Shown one piece after another: positions 1 to 8,754 of a stretch of DNA of 64,000 nt. The translations under genes were made by a program, and so were the position numbers. A model generated the notes under the pieces. The model was not told the origin of the DNA. It saw only the letters and a list, made by a program, of their open reading frames with translations, and ran no database searches. The stretch spans positions 124,001 through 188,000 of the forward strand of contig DASXDT010000002.1 in the NCBI GenBank assembly GCA_036490475.1. Reading direction: 5' to 3'. The first letter of the stretch is position 1. Every line of letters begins with the position of its first letter. Origin of the DNA: Candidatus Tumulicola sp. Lineage in GTDB: Bacteria; Vulcanimicrobiota; Vulcanimicrobiia; Vulcanimicrobiales; Vulcanimicrobiaceae.

Positions 1-453
1 TTCCGAGACGCCGACGGCTTGAACTTTGAGGGCATTCAAACGCTGCAGACCACCGGCAGAAAGGATCAACGCCGCGCCGACGGCGATGACTCCAGCCGAA
101 AGCAGAACGTCGGAACTGAAGCCCAGCAAAGCGAGTATTCCGAGAACAATGATGCCGCCACCCGCGAGCATTTCGGCGGTCACACCGCCGCCGAGTTCGG
201 CCGCTCCGAGGCTGCCTCCGGTTAGCACAGAGAGCAGCTTCGAGTATTCGACGCCGATCGCGGCTCCTTGCACGAGTAATGCAGCCCCCAGAGCGATTGC
301 GGCGATGCCGCCAAAATATCCCGAACCAACGTGCGCTAGTCCGATAATTGCGAGAACCACGACGGCGATTCCAATCGCCCCCTCCATAACAGAACCCGTC
401 ATTTCGACTTCGAGAACCGTTTTATCGGTGTAGGGTGTAGTCGCTGTTACCAT
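1..453 (-). CDS. Partial multi-TM membrane protein (C-terminus outside window)
   Basis: An open frame of 151 codons runs without a stop from an ATG at 453 to the left edge, so the gene is truncated by the window. A strong ribosome binding site (GGAGGTTAAA) sits directly before the ATG. The product starts MVTATTPYTDKTVLEVEMTG and then has about four glycine/alanine-rich hydrophobic helices separated by short polar turns, so it is an integral inner-membrane protein. I do not recognise the family. Plus-strand ORFs in this interval are proline/serine-rich shadows of the hydrophobic codons. Confidence 0.7.
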   Translation of the reverse strand, partial: MVTATTPYTDKTVLEVEMTGSVMEGAIGIAVVVLAIIGLAHVGSGYFGGIAAIALGAALLVQGAAIGVEYSKLLSVLTGGSLGAAELGGGVTAEMLAGGGIIVLGILALLGFSSDVLLSAGVIAVGAALILSAGGLQRLNALKVQAVGVSE

Positions 454-1587
454 TTTAACCTCCACATTGAGCCTTCCCGAAAAACAGATAATGCTCGCCT
501 GCTGAAAGGCACTTTTCAGCTGCTGCCGATGGCAAATCTGATTCCAGCTCGGTCGCTTCCCTTTGCGAGGGTTCGGTGTTAAGCGAGGCACCAGTGGTCC
601 GTCTGCTTTTCGACGCGCCTTCTTATTTGCGAAAGGACGACGCGCGGCACAGCCTATCCGTGCAATCACTTTGGGACCGCCCGGCCCGAAACCTCGACCT
701 GTCGCGACCACTGCTGCTCCCTCAATGCCCGCTTTAGTCACATCGAGGTTTCAAGATTGGACCTTGAGGTTACAACCAGTTGGCTGGAGGTCGACCTCGC
801 AAGGAAGATAGACAGAATCAACGCTCGCTTGTTATATCCGTCCTGCGTATTGGTAATCCTTAAAATCGCCTACGATGCCGTTCTACTAGCATCGACCGTT
901 TGCGCAAACTTCTTGGTGCGCATCACCGCGTTCATTTCGTATTTCGAGATTCCGGGCAAACATCGGCAAATTGCCGATCGAAAGACGCACGTTTAGTGCT
1001 CGCCAGTTCACCGATGGTGCGGTATCTGCCGCTCCTCCGGCACCTGCGGAACTCCTTAGGGTCTAAGATCACCGCCAGCTTGTGGTTTTGTTCAATGGCC
1101 ACGCGAAGGCAGCGCCTTAGGAGCGTGCGGCGCCCATCGCTGTCGTAGGAGCGGCCACGAAAGAGCGAGTTGGCGAGCGTACGCCGCTTACCGGACCGCT
1201 GTAACTAGGTGCGGCTGGGTATAGATTATCCGTGATCTGCGAATCTCTGCGCCGCTTGACGGCTGATTTCCGAAAGCTACGTGTATGCCTGGAGCAGCGG
1301 CTCCGAACTGCAGTTGGCCGCACGCGAAGCGGCCTTACATTCTCAATGTCGGCGATTTCGACGAGCATACCGAGTATTAGGCTCTATTTCCCGGCTGCAG
1401 AAGCGCTCGGACTATATTCCGTTTTCTTACATCGAACGCTCCAGATGGCTCAACGATCTCGCCGACTGCCGCCGCATCCGCGGGCGCAGAGAATGCGAGC
1501 GGCATCGTATGGATATTCTGAAAAGTGGTACGGCATATTTATATGGTCCTCGACAAGCCACTAGCGTCTTCCTCACGACGGCGGAGA
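454..1587. other. Gene-poor stretch of 1.1 kb
   Basis: Only short, Arg/Ser-rich overlapping ORFs occur here on both strands and none has a recognisable domain or good start. A 7-bp inverted repeat (GCTGAAA/TTTCAGC, about 502-521) lies upstream of the gene ending at the left edge. The stretch may hold decayed genes; I see nothing firm. Confidence 0.5.
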
Positions 1588-2310
1588 ATGCACAGACGTA
1601 GCATCTATGTGATGGGCCCGATCGTTGGGGCACTCATCTCCACTGGGTCGTCGGTGGCATGCAATGGCGGCACATCACCGCTCACTGCCTTCGAGAGAGA
1701 TGACGCCCTACCGGCCTATAGCTTTAACGTTGACGTGGCAATGGCCATGCGACACTTCCCATGGCTGCACTTTCACGTGCAGGGCATCGGAAATTACCGG
1801 CCAGGCAAGTCTTATGTCATTCACATCGACAGATTGCCGTGGTTTGCCCCGCACCCCGCTCACGACATCGATCTTTCCATGCTTGATCCGGCGATGTGGC
1901 CTTCGCGCTTCCTCTACCAAGAGGTGGGTGAGGGCGCCGGAAACACCGTCTACGCGCTTCGCGCCATCGACGATCCCACGCTAACGAGCGCGACGGTCAC
2001 GCTCGGGCCGAGGTTCTGCACGCGGGAAGTCGATACGGTATATACCGGGGGCACCCGGATAAAATTGAACGTCACCTTCAGCCGGGTCGGTGCCTTTATG
2101 CTGCCGGCGAGGCTCACCGCCGACATTAAAGAAACGCATCTATTGCTTTCCGCCAATGCCCAGTTCAGCAACTACACCTTCGATTCAAGCTCGGTCGGTG
2201 ACTCATCGGAAGGTCCGCACGTAGACTCACACATTTTTTTTTGGAGCCCTCCATATGGACGTACGACCAATCTGGGGCATCAAGACGCAGTCATCCGACG
2301 CAGCCTTTAG
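1588..2310 (+). CDS. Secreted protein of unknown function, probably frameshifted near its 3' end
   Basis: The ATG at 1588 follows GGCGGAGA and gives MHRRSIYVMGPIVGALISTG, a basic start followed by a hydrophobic segment that fits a signal peptide; in-frame starts further upstream lack that layout. The mature part (about 200 residues) is rich in beta-forming residues and has no family I recognise. The gene contains a run of nine T at 2234-2242. After it the annotated frame ends in a short tail at 2310, whereas removing one T opens a natural-looking tail (MDVRPIWGIKTQSSDAAF...) that ends at a TAG at 2346-2348. The true C-terminus is therefore uncertain. Confidence 0.6.
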   Translation: MHRRSIYVMGPIVGALISTGSSVACNGGTSPLTAFERDDALPAYSFNVDVAMAMRHFPWLHFHVQGIGNYRPGKSYVIHIDRLPWFAPHPAHDIDLSMLDPAMWPSRFLYQEVGEGAGNTVYALRAIDDPTLTSATVTLGPRFCTREVDTVYTGGTRIKLNVTFSRVGAFMLPARLTADIKETHLLLSANAQFSNYTFDSSSVGDSSEGPHVDSHIFFWSPPYGRTTNLGHQDAVIRRSL

Positions 2311-2475
2311 ATCTGCATACCAGCCCGTGTTGGAGGATGTCGTCTAGGACATCTTAACGTTGTATCGCCCGGATTGGTCGCATGAGCTGGAAATTACCGC
2401 GTGTCAATTTGTCGTTTTCGTCGAATACTTCATCAAACAGTCTGCCGGATTCAGTCAGGAACCTAGAGCAGAACG

Positions 2476-3042
2476 TTACTCTTGGAGTTTATTCGCTTTC
2501 TTGAAGTCCGAACGCGCGTGCTCAATGGCTTTCAGGGCGGCTTTCCGCGAGCCGGTGCCCTTGAACTCTAGGTCGTTGCCCTCTGCGGTAGAATAGTCGA
2601 CGAGATACCGGCAGATACTTTGAATCATGTCTTCGGGTACGTCCGAAATGTCGTTGAACGGGTCGGACTTCTGCGTTAGGCCCTTTTGATTTAGCGGGCA
2701 TCCCAAGACCCGATCATTTTCTTTGCCATTTTTCTTCAGACGCACGACACCGATGATACGCGCACTTACCAAACAGCCAGTGAACGTCGGCTTTTCACCG
2801 AGATAGAGAACGTCGAGTGCATCGCCATCCGCCGCCAATGTTTGGGGAATGAAGCCATAGTCGTACGGCCACTGTAATCCCTCGGCGAGCAGCATAGACA
2901 GTCGGAAGAGACCCGTCTTTTCGTCGAACGCATACTTGTGGCGCTGATCACGTGGCGTCTCGATTACTGCGTTGACTGCATTCTTTTCGAGCTTGTTCCA
3001 AGTGGGAATTTCGTGCACAGCCGAAATCTGTCGCTTCGCCAT
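2476..3042 (-). CDS. ppa: Inorganic pyrophosphatase, family I
   Basis: Hydrolyses pyrophosphate to phosphate in the cytoplasm, pulling biosynthetic reactions forward. The 188-residue product carries the family I active-site signature DGDALDVLYLGE (Asp72, Asp74 and Asp77 for metal binding) and the nearby YDYGFIP motif (about residues 60-66). Length is close to the usual 170-220. I chose the ATG at 3042 because AAAAGGAGAAGA precedes it and the conserved domain begins soon after; an upstream in-frame start would lie inside the aquaporin gene. The start is one base beyond the aquaporin stop codon, so the two are almost certainly one transcription unit with coupled translation. Confidence 0.92.
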   Translation of the reverse strand: MAKRQISAVHEIPTWNKLEKNAVNAVIETPRDQRHKYAFDEKTGLFRLSMLLAEGLQWPYDYGFIPQTLAADGDALDVLYLGEKPTFTGCLVSARIIGVVRLKKNGKENDRVLGCPLNQKGLTQKSDPFNDISDVPEDMIQSICRYLVDYSTAEGNDLEFKGTGSRKAALKAIEHARSDFKKANKLQE

Positions 3043-3043
3043 C

Positions 3044-3760
3044 TTATTCTTCTCCTTTTGCAGCATGTACCTGGGATGAACTCGCCCGCCCGCATATGCC
3101 AGCATGAACAGCGACCGCCAGGCCAGCACCGGCGATCGGCCCGATGAGGTAAATCCAGATGTTCTGAAATTGGAAACTTAGTAATTGTGGCGCAATCGTT
3201 CGAGCCGGATTCATCGAGGCGCCGCTGAGAGGGCCGCCTACGAAGCCGCAGGCTGCCACCGCGAAGCCTGCGGCGAGCGCAGTATTGGGCCCAACGGCGG
3301 ATTTCTCTTCGGCAGTCATCAGAATTACCAGCATCAGGGCGAACGTCAAAACAAGTTCGGTCGCCGCGGCCAACGGCGCTGAAACGTGCGGACCCGGATG
3401 ACTCGCACCGAGGGCCAGCGTTTGCGGACCGAATACGGCTAAAAACATTGCCGCTGCAACGAGGGCGCCGACGAACTGCGCAGCAATATAGCCCGCGGCA
3501 ATTCGAATGGGGAAGACGCGCCGAAAGACAAATCCAAGCGTGACCGCTGGATCGACATGCGCTCCTGAGATCGCTGAAAATGCGTATATCACGGCTGCTA
3601 CGGATAGTCCGCGCGCGAGCCAACGCGACGAATAGTCGATATTTCCCTGCGTGTAGTAGAAGATATCGACTCCGATTGCGGTCGCCGTAACCAGAAACGT
3701 GCCAACTGCTTCGGCAGCCAGCTTTTGCCCAATCAATGTACTTCGGGTGTTTTTGGCCAT
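3044..3760 (-). CDS. Aquaporin / major intrinsic protein with DPA variant of the first NPA box
   Basis: A 238-residue MIP-family channel for water or small neutral solutes in the inner membrane. Six hydrophobic helices and two half-helix loops are visible. The second signature is canonical (SGASMNPART, Asn184-Pro-Ala with Arg187 of the selectivity filter). The first is GAHVDPAVTL, so the usual Asn of NPA is Asp70. Starts MAKNTRSTLIGQ at 3760. Transcribed first in a two-gene unit with pyrophosphatase, whose ribosome binding site lies in the end of this gene. Family is secure; the solute is unknown, and the Asp variant could alter selectivity. Confidence 0.9.
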   Translation of the reverse strand: MAKNTRSTLIGQKLAAEAVGTFLVTATAIGVDIFYYTQGNIDYSSRWLARGLSVAAVIYAFSAISGAHVDPAVTLGFVFRRVFPIRIAAGYIAAQFVGALVAAAMFLAVFGPQTLALGASHPGPHVSAPLAAATELVLTFALMLVILMTAEEKSAVGPNTALAAGFAVAACGFVGGPLSGASMNPARTIAPQLLSFQFQNIWIYLIGPIAGAGLAVAVHAGICGRASSSQVHAAKGEE

Positions 3761-4044
3761 GGCGCCTCAAGTGACTTCTACCTGGTAATCACATGCCTTA
3801 AACTCGTCTTACTGGAGCGCGAAATGCTTTAGCGTGCCTTCTACGGACAGACCAGCGCCGCAACGGGAACCTTCAAACCGGTGATTGCTCCCGATCGTAG
3901 TGCGCCGCATGGCTAGTTGCGACTCGACGCTAGCATTTCTCGGCGCCCGTGCAGCTCACCATGTCCAGGTCGATGTGGGATAGCCCTGAATCAGGAGCCG
4001 AGGATTATTGTGGTTTTCCGCTCGACCGAGCCTGCAAGGAGAAC

Positions 4045-4305
4045 CACCCATGCGTTTAAGGGCCGCTTTACCGAAGCGCAGATCGTCGCCATCGTCGATG
4101 AATATGTCGCGGAGCTTCGGTTGGCGACCTCGCTCGCAGACATGGCATGACCAGCACCATTCGGCTTTGGAAATCGAGCGCAACCGCATGGACGTTCCGA
4201 CCGTCGTCCATTTGAAAGAACTCGAAAGCGAAAAGACCCGTACACATCATCATCGCGAAACCAACGTCAAACTTGATACAATGGACGACCTTGTCCTAAA
4301 AAAAC
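4045..4305 (+). pseudogene. Degenerate IS3-type transposase OrfA relic
   Basis: Two reading frames carry pieces typical of IS3-family OrfA in the right order. First comes a KGRFTEAQIVAIVDEY segment (about 4060-4107), like the RFTEEQI N-terminus of OrfA. About 110 bases later and in another frame comes HLKELESEKTR...DLVLKKRL, like the C-terminal LKELExEN...LKDVLSKK leucine-zipper part. Frameshifts and the lack of a following OrfB show it is dead. Recognition is by motif memory only; an alignment would be needed to name the IS group. Confidence 0.5.
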
Positions 4306-4792
4306 GGCTGCGGCTCTCAATCGGCCGACGGCTGAGGCCTATCAAGTATCCGCGAAATCGAAGGCAGGCCAAAAATTTAGGGATGGCCGTTTAATTCGCG
4401 TGTTCGCGAGCAGCTGCCTGCGAATCGCTTTCGCACGATTGTAGCACGTGTCGTTGCGGGACGTTTTTCGCGCCAGAACGGTTCACCATCCGAATAGCTC
4501 GCTCAACGGATTAACTCCGAGGAGTCCTTCGCGGCCTATTAACCACGAAATCTACAAGGAATCTCGTGGCCGCGCGGCGCTGCCTATCTACCTATTAATT
4601 CCGGATGGTGGCCGCGCAGTTGAGCAGGTCAGTTACCGATTGAGGGGTACAGTATAAAATGATGCGGGCCGCTAACGCTCGCCAGTTCACTGCTGCCCCT
4701 TATCGATCGTGCTAGGCTCGATCTTGCTAACGCCGTCATGAAATTGCGCCGGGCATGGAACGACGGGAACATCCTGTGTTGGAGATCGCAGT
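4306..4792. other. Intergenic stretch without a supported gene
   Basis: Follows the transposase relic and precedes the 3' end of the LuxR gene on the other strand. It holds only a 69-codon ORF without features and a short inverted repeat (CCACGA/TCGTGG, near 4541-4567). I see no gene. Confidence 0.5.
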
Positions 4793-6652
4793 CTAGCCGA
4801 TTTCCCAGCGGCGAAAGACGTTTAGCCGGCGCATGATAGAAGCCACGTGTTGGTTTACCGTACGGACGCCGATGCCCAGCTGTGCAGCGATTTGGCGGTT
4901 CGTGCGGCCCGACCGCACCAGCTTAGCGACACTGCGCTCGCGTAACGTCAAAACCGTCCACTCATCGGCGACGACGTTCGAAATGCTGGGCAACGCGTCA
5001 GTAAATTCGCCATGATCGTCGTCGGTTTCATCGAAAGCCGGAGCGATCATCTGCCAAAGGTCGCTCGCGTTGTAGCGATATCGACGTTGCGCCGTCACCT
5101 CGAATGCGTGATTAAAGGCTTGGTAAAGTTGGAACGGCGTCGGATGCTGCGTCAGCAATTCGACGCTGGTGTGGGATTCGATGCGAGCCTGCGAAAGGTC
5201 GGCGATACAAACGGCCATGCGGCTCTTCCAAAGCGCCGCAAGACCCGCCGCCTGTCTCATATTGGCATTTGCAGCACATTTGCCGGTGCGATCGAGGATG
5301 GCAATGCCCTCCGCGAAGCGGTGCAGACCAGCCAGAATGCGCGCCCGCAGCAACGCGACAAAGACGTCGTCAATAACGACCGGCATCGCACCTGCCGCAA
5401 ATGCATCGAGCCGGTCGAGCGCACGCTCGTGCCGTCCCGAAACATACTCGACGCCGATTGCAGCCAGCATTGCTCGCGAGCGACACTCGAGATTGCCGGT
5501 CCGGGCAGAGCGATCAAGCAGGAGTCGCGCGAAACGGGCCGCCCGCACTGGTTTGCGCGCGATGAGGGCACTCGTGACGCATTGATATAAGGCTCGCGTC
5601 GCCAGCGCGTGAAATCCGCGAGCCTCGGCTATCTTGAACGTCTGCCATGCTTGAGCCGCCGCACCTGCAAAATACTGTGGACGGTCGACGCGAATCCCCA
5701 CGTCGACGACCGCGGCTTGCACCTCGAACTCCAGTATGGGCCGTAGCGTTCGAGAGGCAAAATTGCGTGCTCTCTCGAGGGCAGTTTGTGCCCCGTCACT
5801 GTCGCCCACGTCGACGCGCGTGAACGCTCGATCTATACTTGCTGCCGCCAGAAGACGTAACGCACACGGATCGCCTTCAGCGGCAGGGGCCGCAAGCTCC
5901 CGCTCGAGCAAGTCAAAGGTGCGGCCGTATCCGCGTGCGTCGCCTTGCTGGTGCGTGCGGCAAAGCTCTGCCCGTAAAAAGCCTCCAATTGCATTGGTTC
6001 GGTCGTCCAGAGGGACAGATGGCAATGCGTGCCGAGCCTCTGCGGCAACATGCTTCGACTCCGCTAGGCGACCCGGGTTCGCCAAGGCGACGATGGCGCG
6101 GCTCATTACGCCGAGCTGGCGGGTTGCCGAATCGGCGCCGGGCTGCAAAACGCGCAGTGCGTTAACAGCCGCATCCAATTGTTCGGCGTGCAGCAATTCG
6201 TCGATTCTCAGGAGTTCGGTTTCGAATGCCGGTCGTTCGGAGACTTCGAGGCGCAGCAATTGCACAGTTTCAATCATGCCTGCAATTCGGTTCAGCCCGG
6301 CCGAACGCTCCTTGTAAAATAAGCGCTCCGAAATGCGCAGGTCCCGACAGATTCGCTCGCGCGCTTCGCGTCGCCGATCGTAGCGATAGACGATCGTCCA
6401 ACGCCGCCAGCGGCGCGCTTCATCCACCTTGCGTTCCCCGGACGGGCGCAAGGACGAAACCGCGCGGTCGAGCCACTCGCGCACACCGGGCTCGTCGCCG
6501 CAACATCCCAGCAATGCTCGACCGGCAGACAGGGATTGCAGCACCTCGGCGCCGTCGCCGGAGCGAAGCAAGCGCGCGATCGCGAGCGCCGTCACACGTG
6601 CCCCTCCGCCTTCCTCGCGAATTGCACGATTTCGAGCTTTTAACTGCGTCAC
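4793..6652 (-). CDS. Large LuxR-family transcriptional regulator
   Basis: A 619-residue cytoplasmic regulator. The last 60 residues form a LuxR/GerE helix-turn-helix (LTLRERSVAKLVRSGRTNRQ, then IAAQLGIGVRTVNQHVASIM). The preceding ~550 residues are alanine/arginine/leucine-rich helical repeats resembling TPR-type sensor arms; I see no Walker A, so it is not a classical MalT/LAL ATPase. The start is GTG at 6652 (MTQLKARNRA); no ATG gives a longer frame. It is divergent from the propeller lipoprotein at 6715 with only 62 bases between, so it may control that gene; this is inference. No signal ligand can be deduced. Confidence 0.85.
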   Translation of the reverse strand: MTQLKARNRAIREEGGGARVTALAIARLLRSGDGAEVLQSLSAGRALLGCCGDEPGVREWLDRAVSSLRPSGERKVDEARRWRRWTIVYRYDRRREARERICRDLRISERLFYKERSAGLNRIAGMIETVQLLRLEVSERPAFETELLRIDELLHAEQLDAAVNALRVLQPGADSATRQLGVMSRAIVALANPGRLAESKHVAAEARHALPSVPLDDRTNAIGGFLRAELCRTHQQGDARGYGRTFDLLERELAAPAAEGDPCALRLLAAASIDRAFTRVDVGDSDGAQTALERARNFASRTLRPILEFEVQAAVVDVGIRVDRPQYFAGAAAQAWQTFKIAEARGFHALATRALYQCVTSALIARKPVRAARFARLLLDRSARTGNLECRSRAMLAAIGVEYVSGRHERALDRLDAFAAGAMPVVIDDVFVALLRARILAGLHRFAEGIAILDRTGKCAANANMRQAAGLAALWKSRMAVCIADLSQARIESHTSVELLTQHPTPFQLYQAFNHAFEVTAQRRYRYNASDLWQMIAPAFDETDDDHGEFTDALPSISNVVADEWTVLTLRERSVAKLVRSGRTNRQIAAQLGIGVRTVNQHVASIMRRLNVFRRWEIG

Positions 6653-6714
6653 TTACGGATGCGGAGCTGTGTCGGACACCGTACGATGGACACCCGTTTG
6701 ATAAGGAGACCATC

Positions 6715-7701
6715 ATGCGTGTTTCTGCGGCGTTGCGCCCGACGCTTTCCATGGCGAGTGCGCTCTGCATCTTCTCCGCTTGCTCAGGCAGCCAATCGTT
6801 ACCGAGCGGGGTGACCTTGGCGCCGATAAGTGTTCCGGCCGAAGGGCTGGCCCAAAAAAGCCGACCATTGGTGTTCGTGTCGATAATGTACTCTCAGATC
6901 GACGTCTACCAGCAAACCGGTATGAACAAACTGGCAAAAACGATCAAAGGCCAGGAGAACCCACAAGGCCTGGCCGTCGATAGCGCCGGCGATCTGTTTG
7001 TCGCGAATACATACGGCCCATACGTTTCCGAGTACGCCCCGCCATATAAAAAGGTGGCAGCAATAATACCTGCGGCGACTGGTCAGGAACCTGTCGGTGT
7101 CGCCGTGTCAAAGGACGGCATTTTAGCGGTGACGAGCTACAGCACCGCAAGTGGACTGGGCAACGTTACCTTTTACCCGAAAGGAAGTACGGCAGCGTGT
7201 GCGACGATCGCCAGCGACGATCTTCCTCGACCTGTATTCGACGGATTTGATCTCAAAGATAATCTCTATGTCGACGGTGGTCCGGGATTCGGCAGCGGCG
7301 TGGCTGTCGGCCGGATCAAGGGCGCTTGCAAGGCCAAGAAGCTCGAGTTGTTGATGACAGCCAACAGCCTCAGCGCGCCCGGAGGTATAAAGGTTGATAG
7401 AACTGGCGATATAGCGATCATGAATCAAGGCTCCAGCCCCGTAACGATTTATACCTATAATCCTCCAAAGAAGCACTCACTTGGCAAACCAGTATCGACG
7501 ACGCAACTAGATGGCCTCGAATATGGATTGAGTTTTGCATTCACCGCGTCCGGCGACCAGCTGTACGCAGCGGACAGCTATTTCGGCGTCGACATGATGC
7601 GAGAGTATGCCTACCCAGGCGGTGGGCAGGCGACGAACCAGTTTTCGATTCAAGGTGGCTATCCGGTCGATCAAGCCACCGCACCGGCCTTCTTTCCGTA
7701 A
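6715..7701 (+). CDS. Propeller-type lipoprotein (NHL/SMP-30-like)
   Basis: The ATG at 6715 is preceded by AAGGAG and starts a lipoprotein signal (MRVSAALRP... FSACSG, Cys in the lipobox). The 328-residue mature protein shows repeated blocks such as PQGLAVDSAGDLFVANTYG, EPVGVAVSKDGILAVTSY and GGIKVDRTGDIAIMN, which are NHL-like blades of a beta-propeller exposed outside the inner membrane. Function of such lipoproteins in this lineage is unknown; a binding or scaffold role is a guess. The much longer upstream frame overlaps the divergent LuxR gene and lacks the signal, so I rejected it. Confidence 0.85.
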   Translation: MRVSAALRPTLSMASALCIFSACSGSQSLPSGVTLAPISVPAEGLAQKSRPLVFVSIMYSQIDVYQQTGMNKLAKTIKGQENPQGLAVDSAGDLFVANTYGPYVSEYAPPYKKVAAIIPAATGQEPVGVAVSKDGILAVTSYSTASGLGNVTFYPKGSTAACATIASDDLPRPVFDGFDLKDNLYVDGGPGFGSGVAVGRIKGACKAKKLELLMTANSLSAPGGIKVDRTGDIAIMNQGSSPVTIYTYNPPKKHSLGKPVSTTQLDGLEYGLSFAFTASGDQLYAADSYFGVDMMREYAYPGGGQATNQFSIQGGYPVDQATAPAFFP

Positions 7702-7716
7702 TATCGTCATCAATGG

Positions 7717-7749
7717 GAAAGCATCGCGGCGATCGCGCCGGGTGCTTTC
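7717..7749 (+). terminator. Likely Rho-independent terminator
   Basis: A hairpin with the 7-bp stem GAAAGCA/TGCTTTC and an inner CGCG palindrome, followed by T-rich TTTG, lies 15 bases after the propeller lipoprotein stop. It probably ends that transcript. The trailing T-run is short. Confidence 0.5.
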
Positions 7750-8244
7750 TTTGCGTCGCTGGACTGCAATGCCAGATGGTTCTGCATTCGCATAACAGTC
7801 TCCTAAATAGAATCAGGTGCGCGCGAATGGCCGCGGGCCAATGACATCGCCCTCTGCCGGCCGGTAATCTCGGAAGAAGCCGACAGGATTTGTCGATTTA
7901 TTATTTTCTAAAAGCTTCCTGCAGACCAATCCCTTTGCATTGCTATTTCTCAATTCTCCGAGCGCCCGTCGTACACTTTACGTCGTCAGCAAGCCACATG
8001 ACTTCAAATGCTCCAACTGTCGAAAGACTGATGCTGGCTCGGTTTGGTCGACACTCTCGGCTTTGCCGAGAAGGGTCCATCCATTGCGAAAACATCTCCG
8101 TTCGTACCGGCATGAGTTCCGTGCCTTCGTGGCCCGTGTCCAACCTGCCGACGGGTAATGGAGCTGTCAGGATGACGCGCGATCATTGGAGGCACACGAA
8201 GACAATTGTCGGCGTAGACTCGCACAAAAAGGTACAGCGGATTT
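7750..8244. other. Gene-poor stretch
   Basis: Overlapping ORFs of 60-137 codons exist on both strands but lack domains, good starts or consistent composition. I see nothing I can support; it may contain decayed sequence. Confidence 0.45.
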
Positions 8245-8526
8245 TCATGTCAGTCGGGACGGTCGACGGTCTTGGCGAAACCGTGCTGCGAATCGGACGA
8301 TGACGGCACCAGCGGTGGCTTGCTTGCACCGAGAGCGTCGACTTAAGCCCCACGCTACGGAGATCTCGAGCTGAAGGTTCGCGCACGCCCAATTGCCCGA
8401 CTCTTTCGCGCGGGCCTTTTCTCGACAAACCACACAATGGCCATCCGCGACGTGCATCGACACGATGTGCGGGCATTTCTCGCATCGGGTTCGGTCGATG
8501 TGATCGGCGCGCTTCGTCGTGCTCAA
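8245..8526 (-). CDS. Possible small zinc-ribbon protein
   Basis: A 93-residue frame starting at a TTG (MSTTKRADHIDRTRCEKCPH) has two CxxC knuckles (RCEKCPH and HCVVCREK) ten residues apart, a zinc-ribbon-like arrangement. A preceding basic 36-residue ORF (ATG at 8633) stops at 8523-8525 and overlaps this TTG as TTGA, an overlap type also used between real genes of this window. The C-terminal third is Arg-rich and may be out of frame. Low confidence; it may be a chance ORF. Confidence 0.25.
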   Translation of the reverse strand: MSTTKRADHIDRTRCEKCPHIVSMHVADGHCVVCREKARAKESGNWACANLQLEISVAWGLSRRSRCKQATAGAVIVRFAARFRQDRRPSRLT

Positions 8527-8633
8527 CGTCGACCCGATCGCGTCGCCTTGCGCTGTCCCTTACGAATAGGACGGCGTTGCGTGGAGCGGGAGCCGGCGCT
8601 TCCGCCGCCGCCCGCTGCGAGTAGTGCGGTCAT
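8523..8633 (-). CDS. Possible 36-residue basic peptide
   Basis: ATG at 8633 opens a 37-codon frame with a glycine-rich N-terminus (MTALLAAGGGGSAGSR) and a very basic tail (RRPIRKGQRKATRSGRR). GCGGAACG before the start is a weak ribosome site. Its stop overlaps the TTG of the zinc-ribbon candidate. Composition resembles small nucleic-acid-binding peptides, but nothing else supports function. Confidence 0.2.
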   Translation of the reverse strand: MTALLAAGGGGSAGSRSTQRRPIRKGQRKATRSGRR

Positions 8634-8679
8634 GACGTTCCGCTCTTTCGTGCGTGCGCGTCGCTTGCCCGCGTCTTCG

Positions 8680-8746
8680 CACCCCCTCCTCACTCTACTT
8701 CGTATTCAGAATCTCGGAGATGGCCGAGGGGTGGGGGTGAGCGTTA
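8680..8746 (+). repeat. Dispersed intergenic repeat, copy A
   Basis: Contains CACCCCCTCCTCACTCTA, then a CTCGGAGATGGCC block and GAGGGGTGGGGGTGAGCG. The CACCCC and GGGGTG ends are complementary, so the unit can fold as a hairpin. Related copies lie near 15010, 24598 and 27820, all in the plus orientation and outside genes. Confidence 0.55.
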
Positions 8747-8754
8747 GGAAGTGC

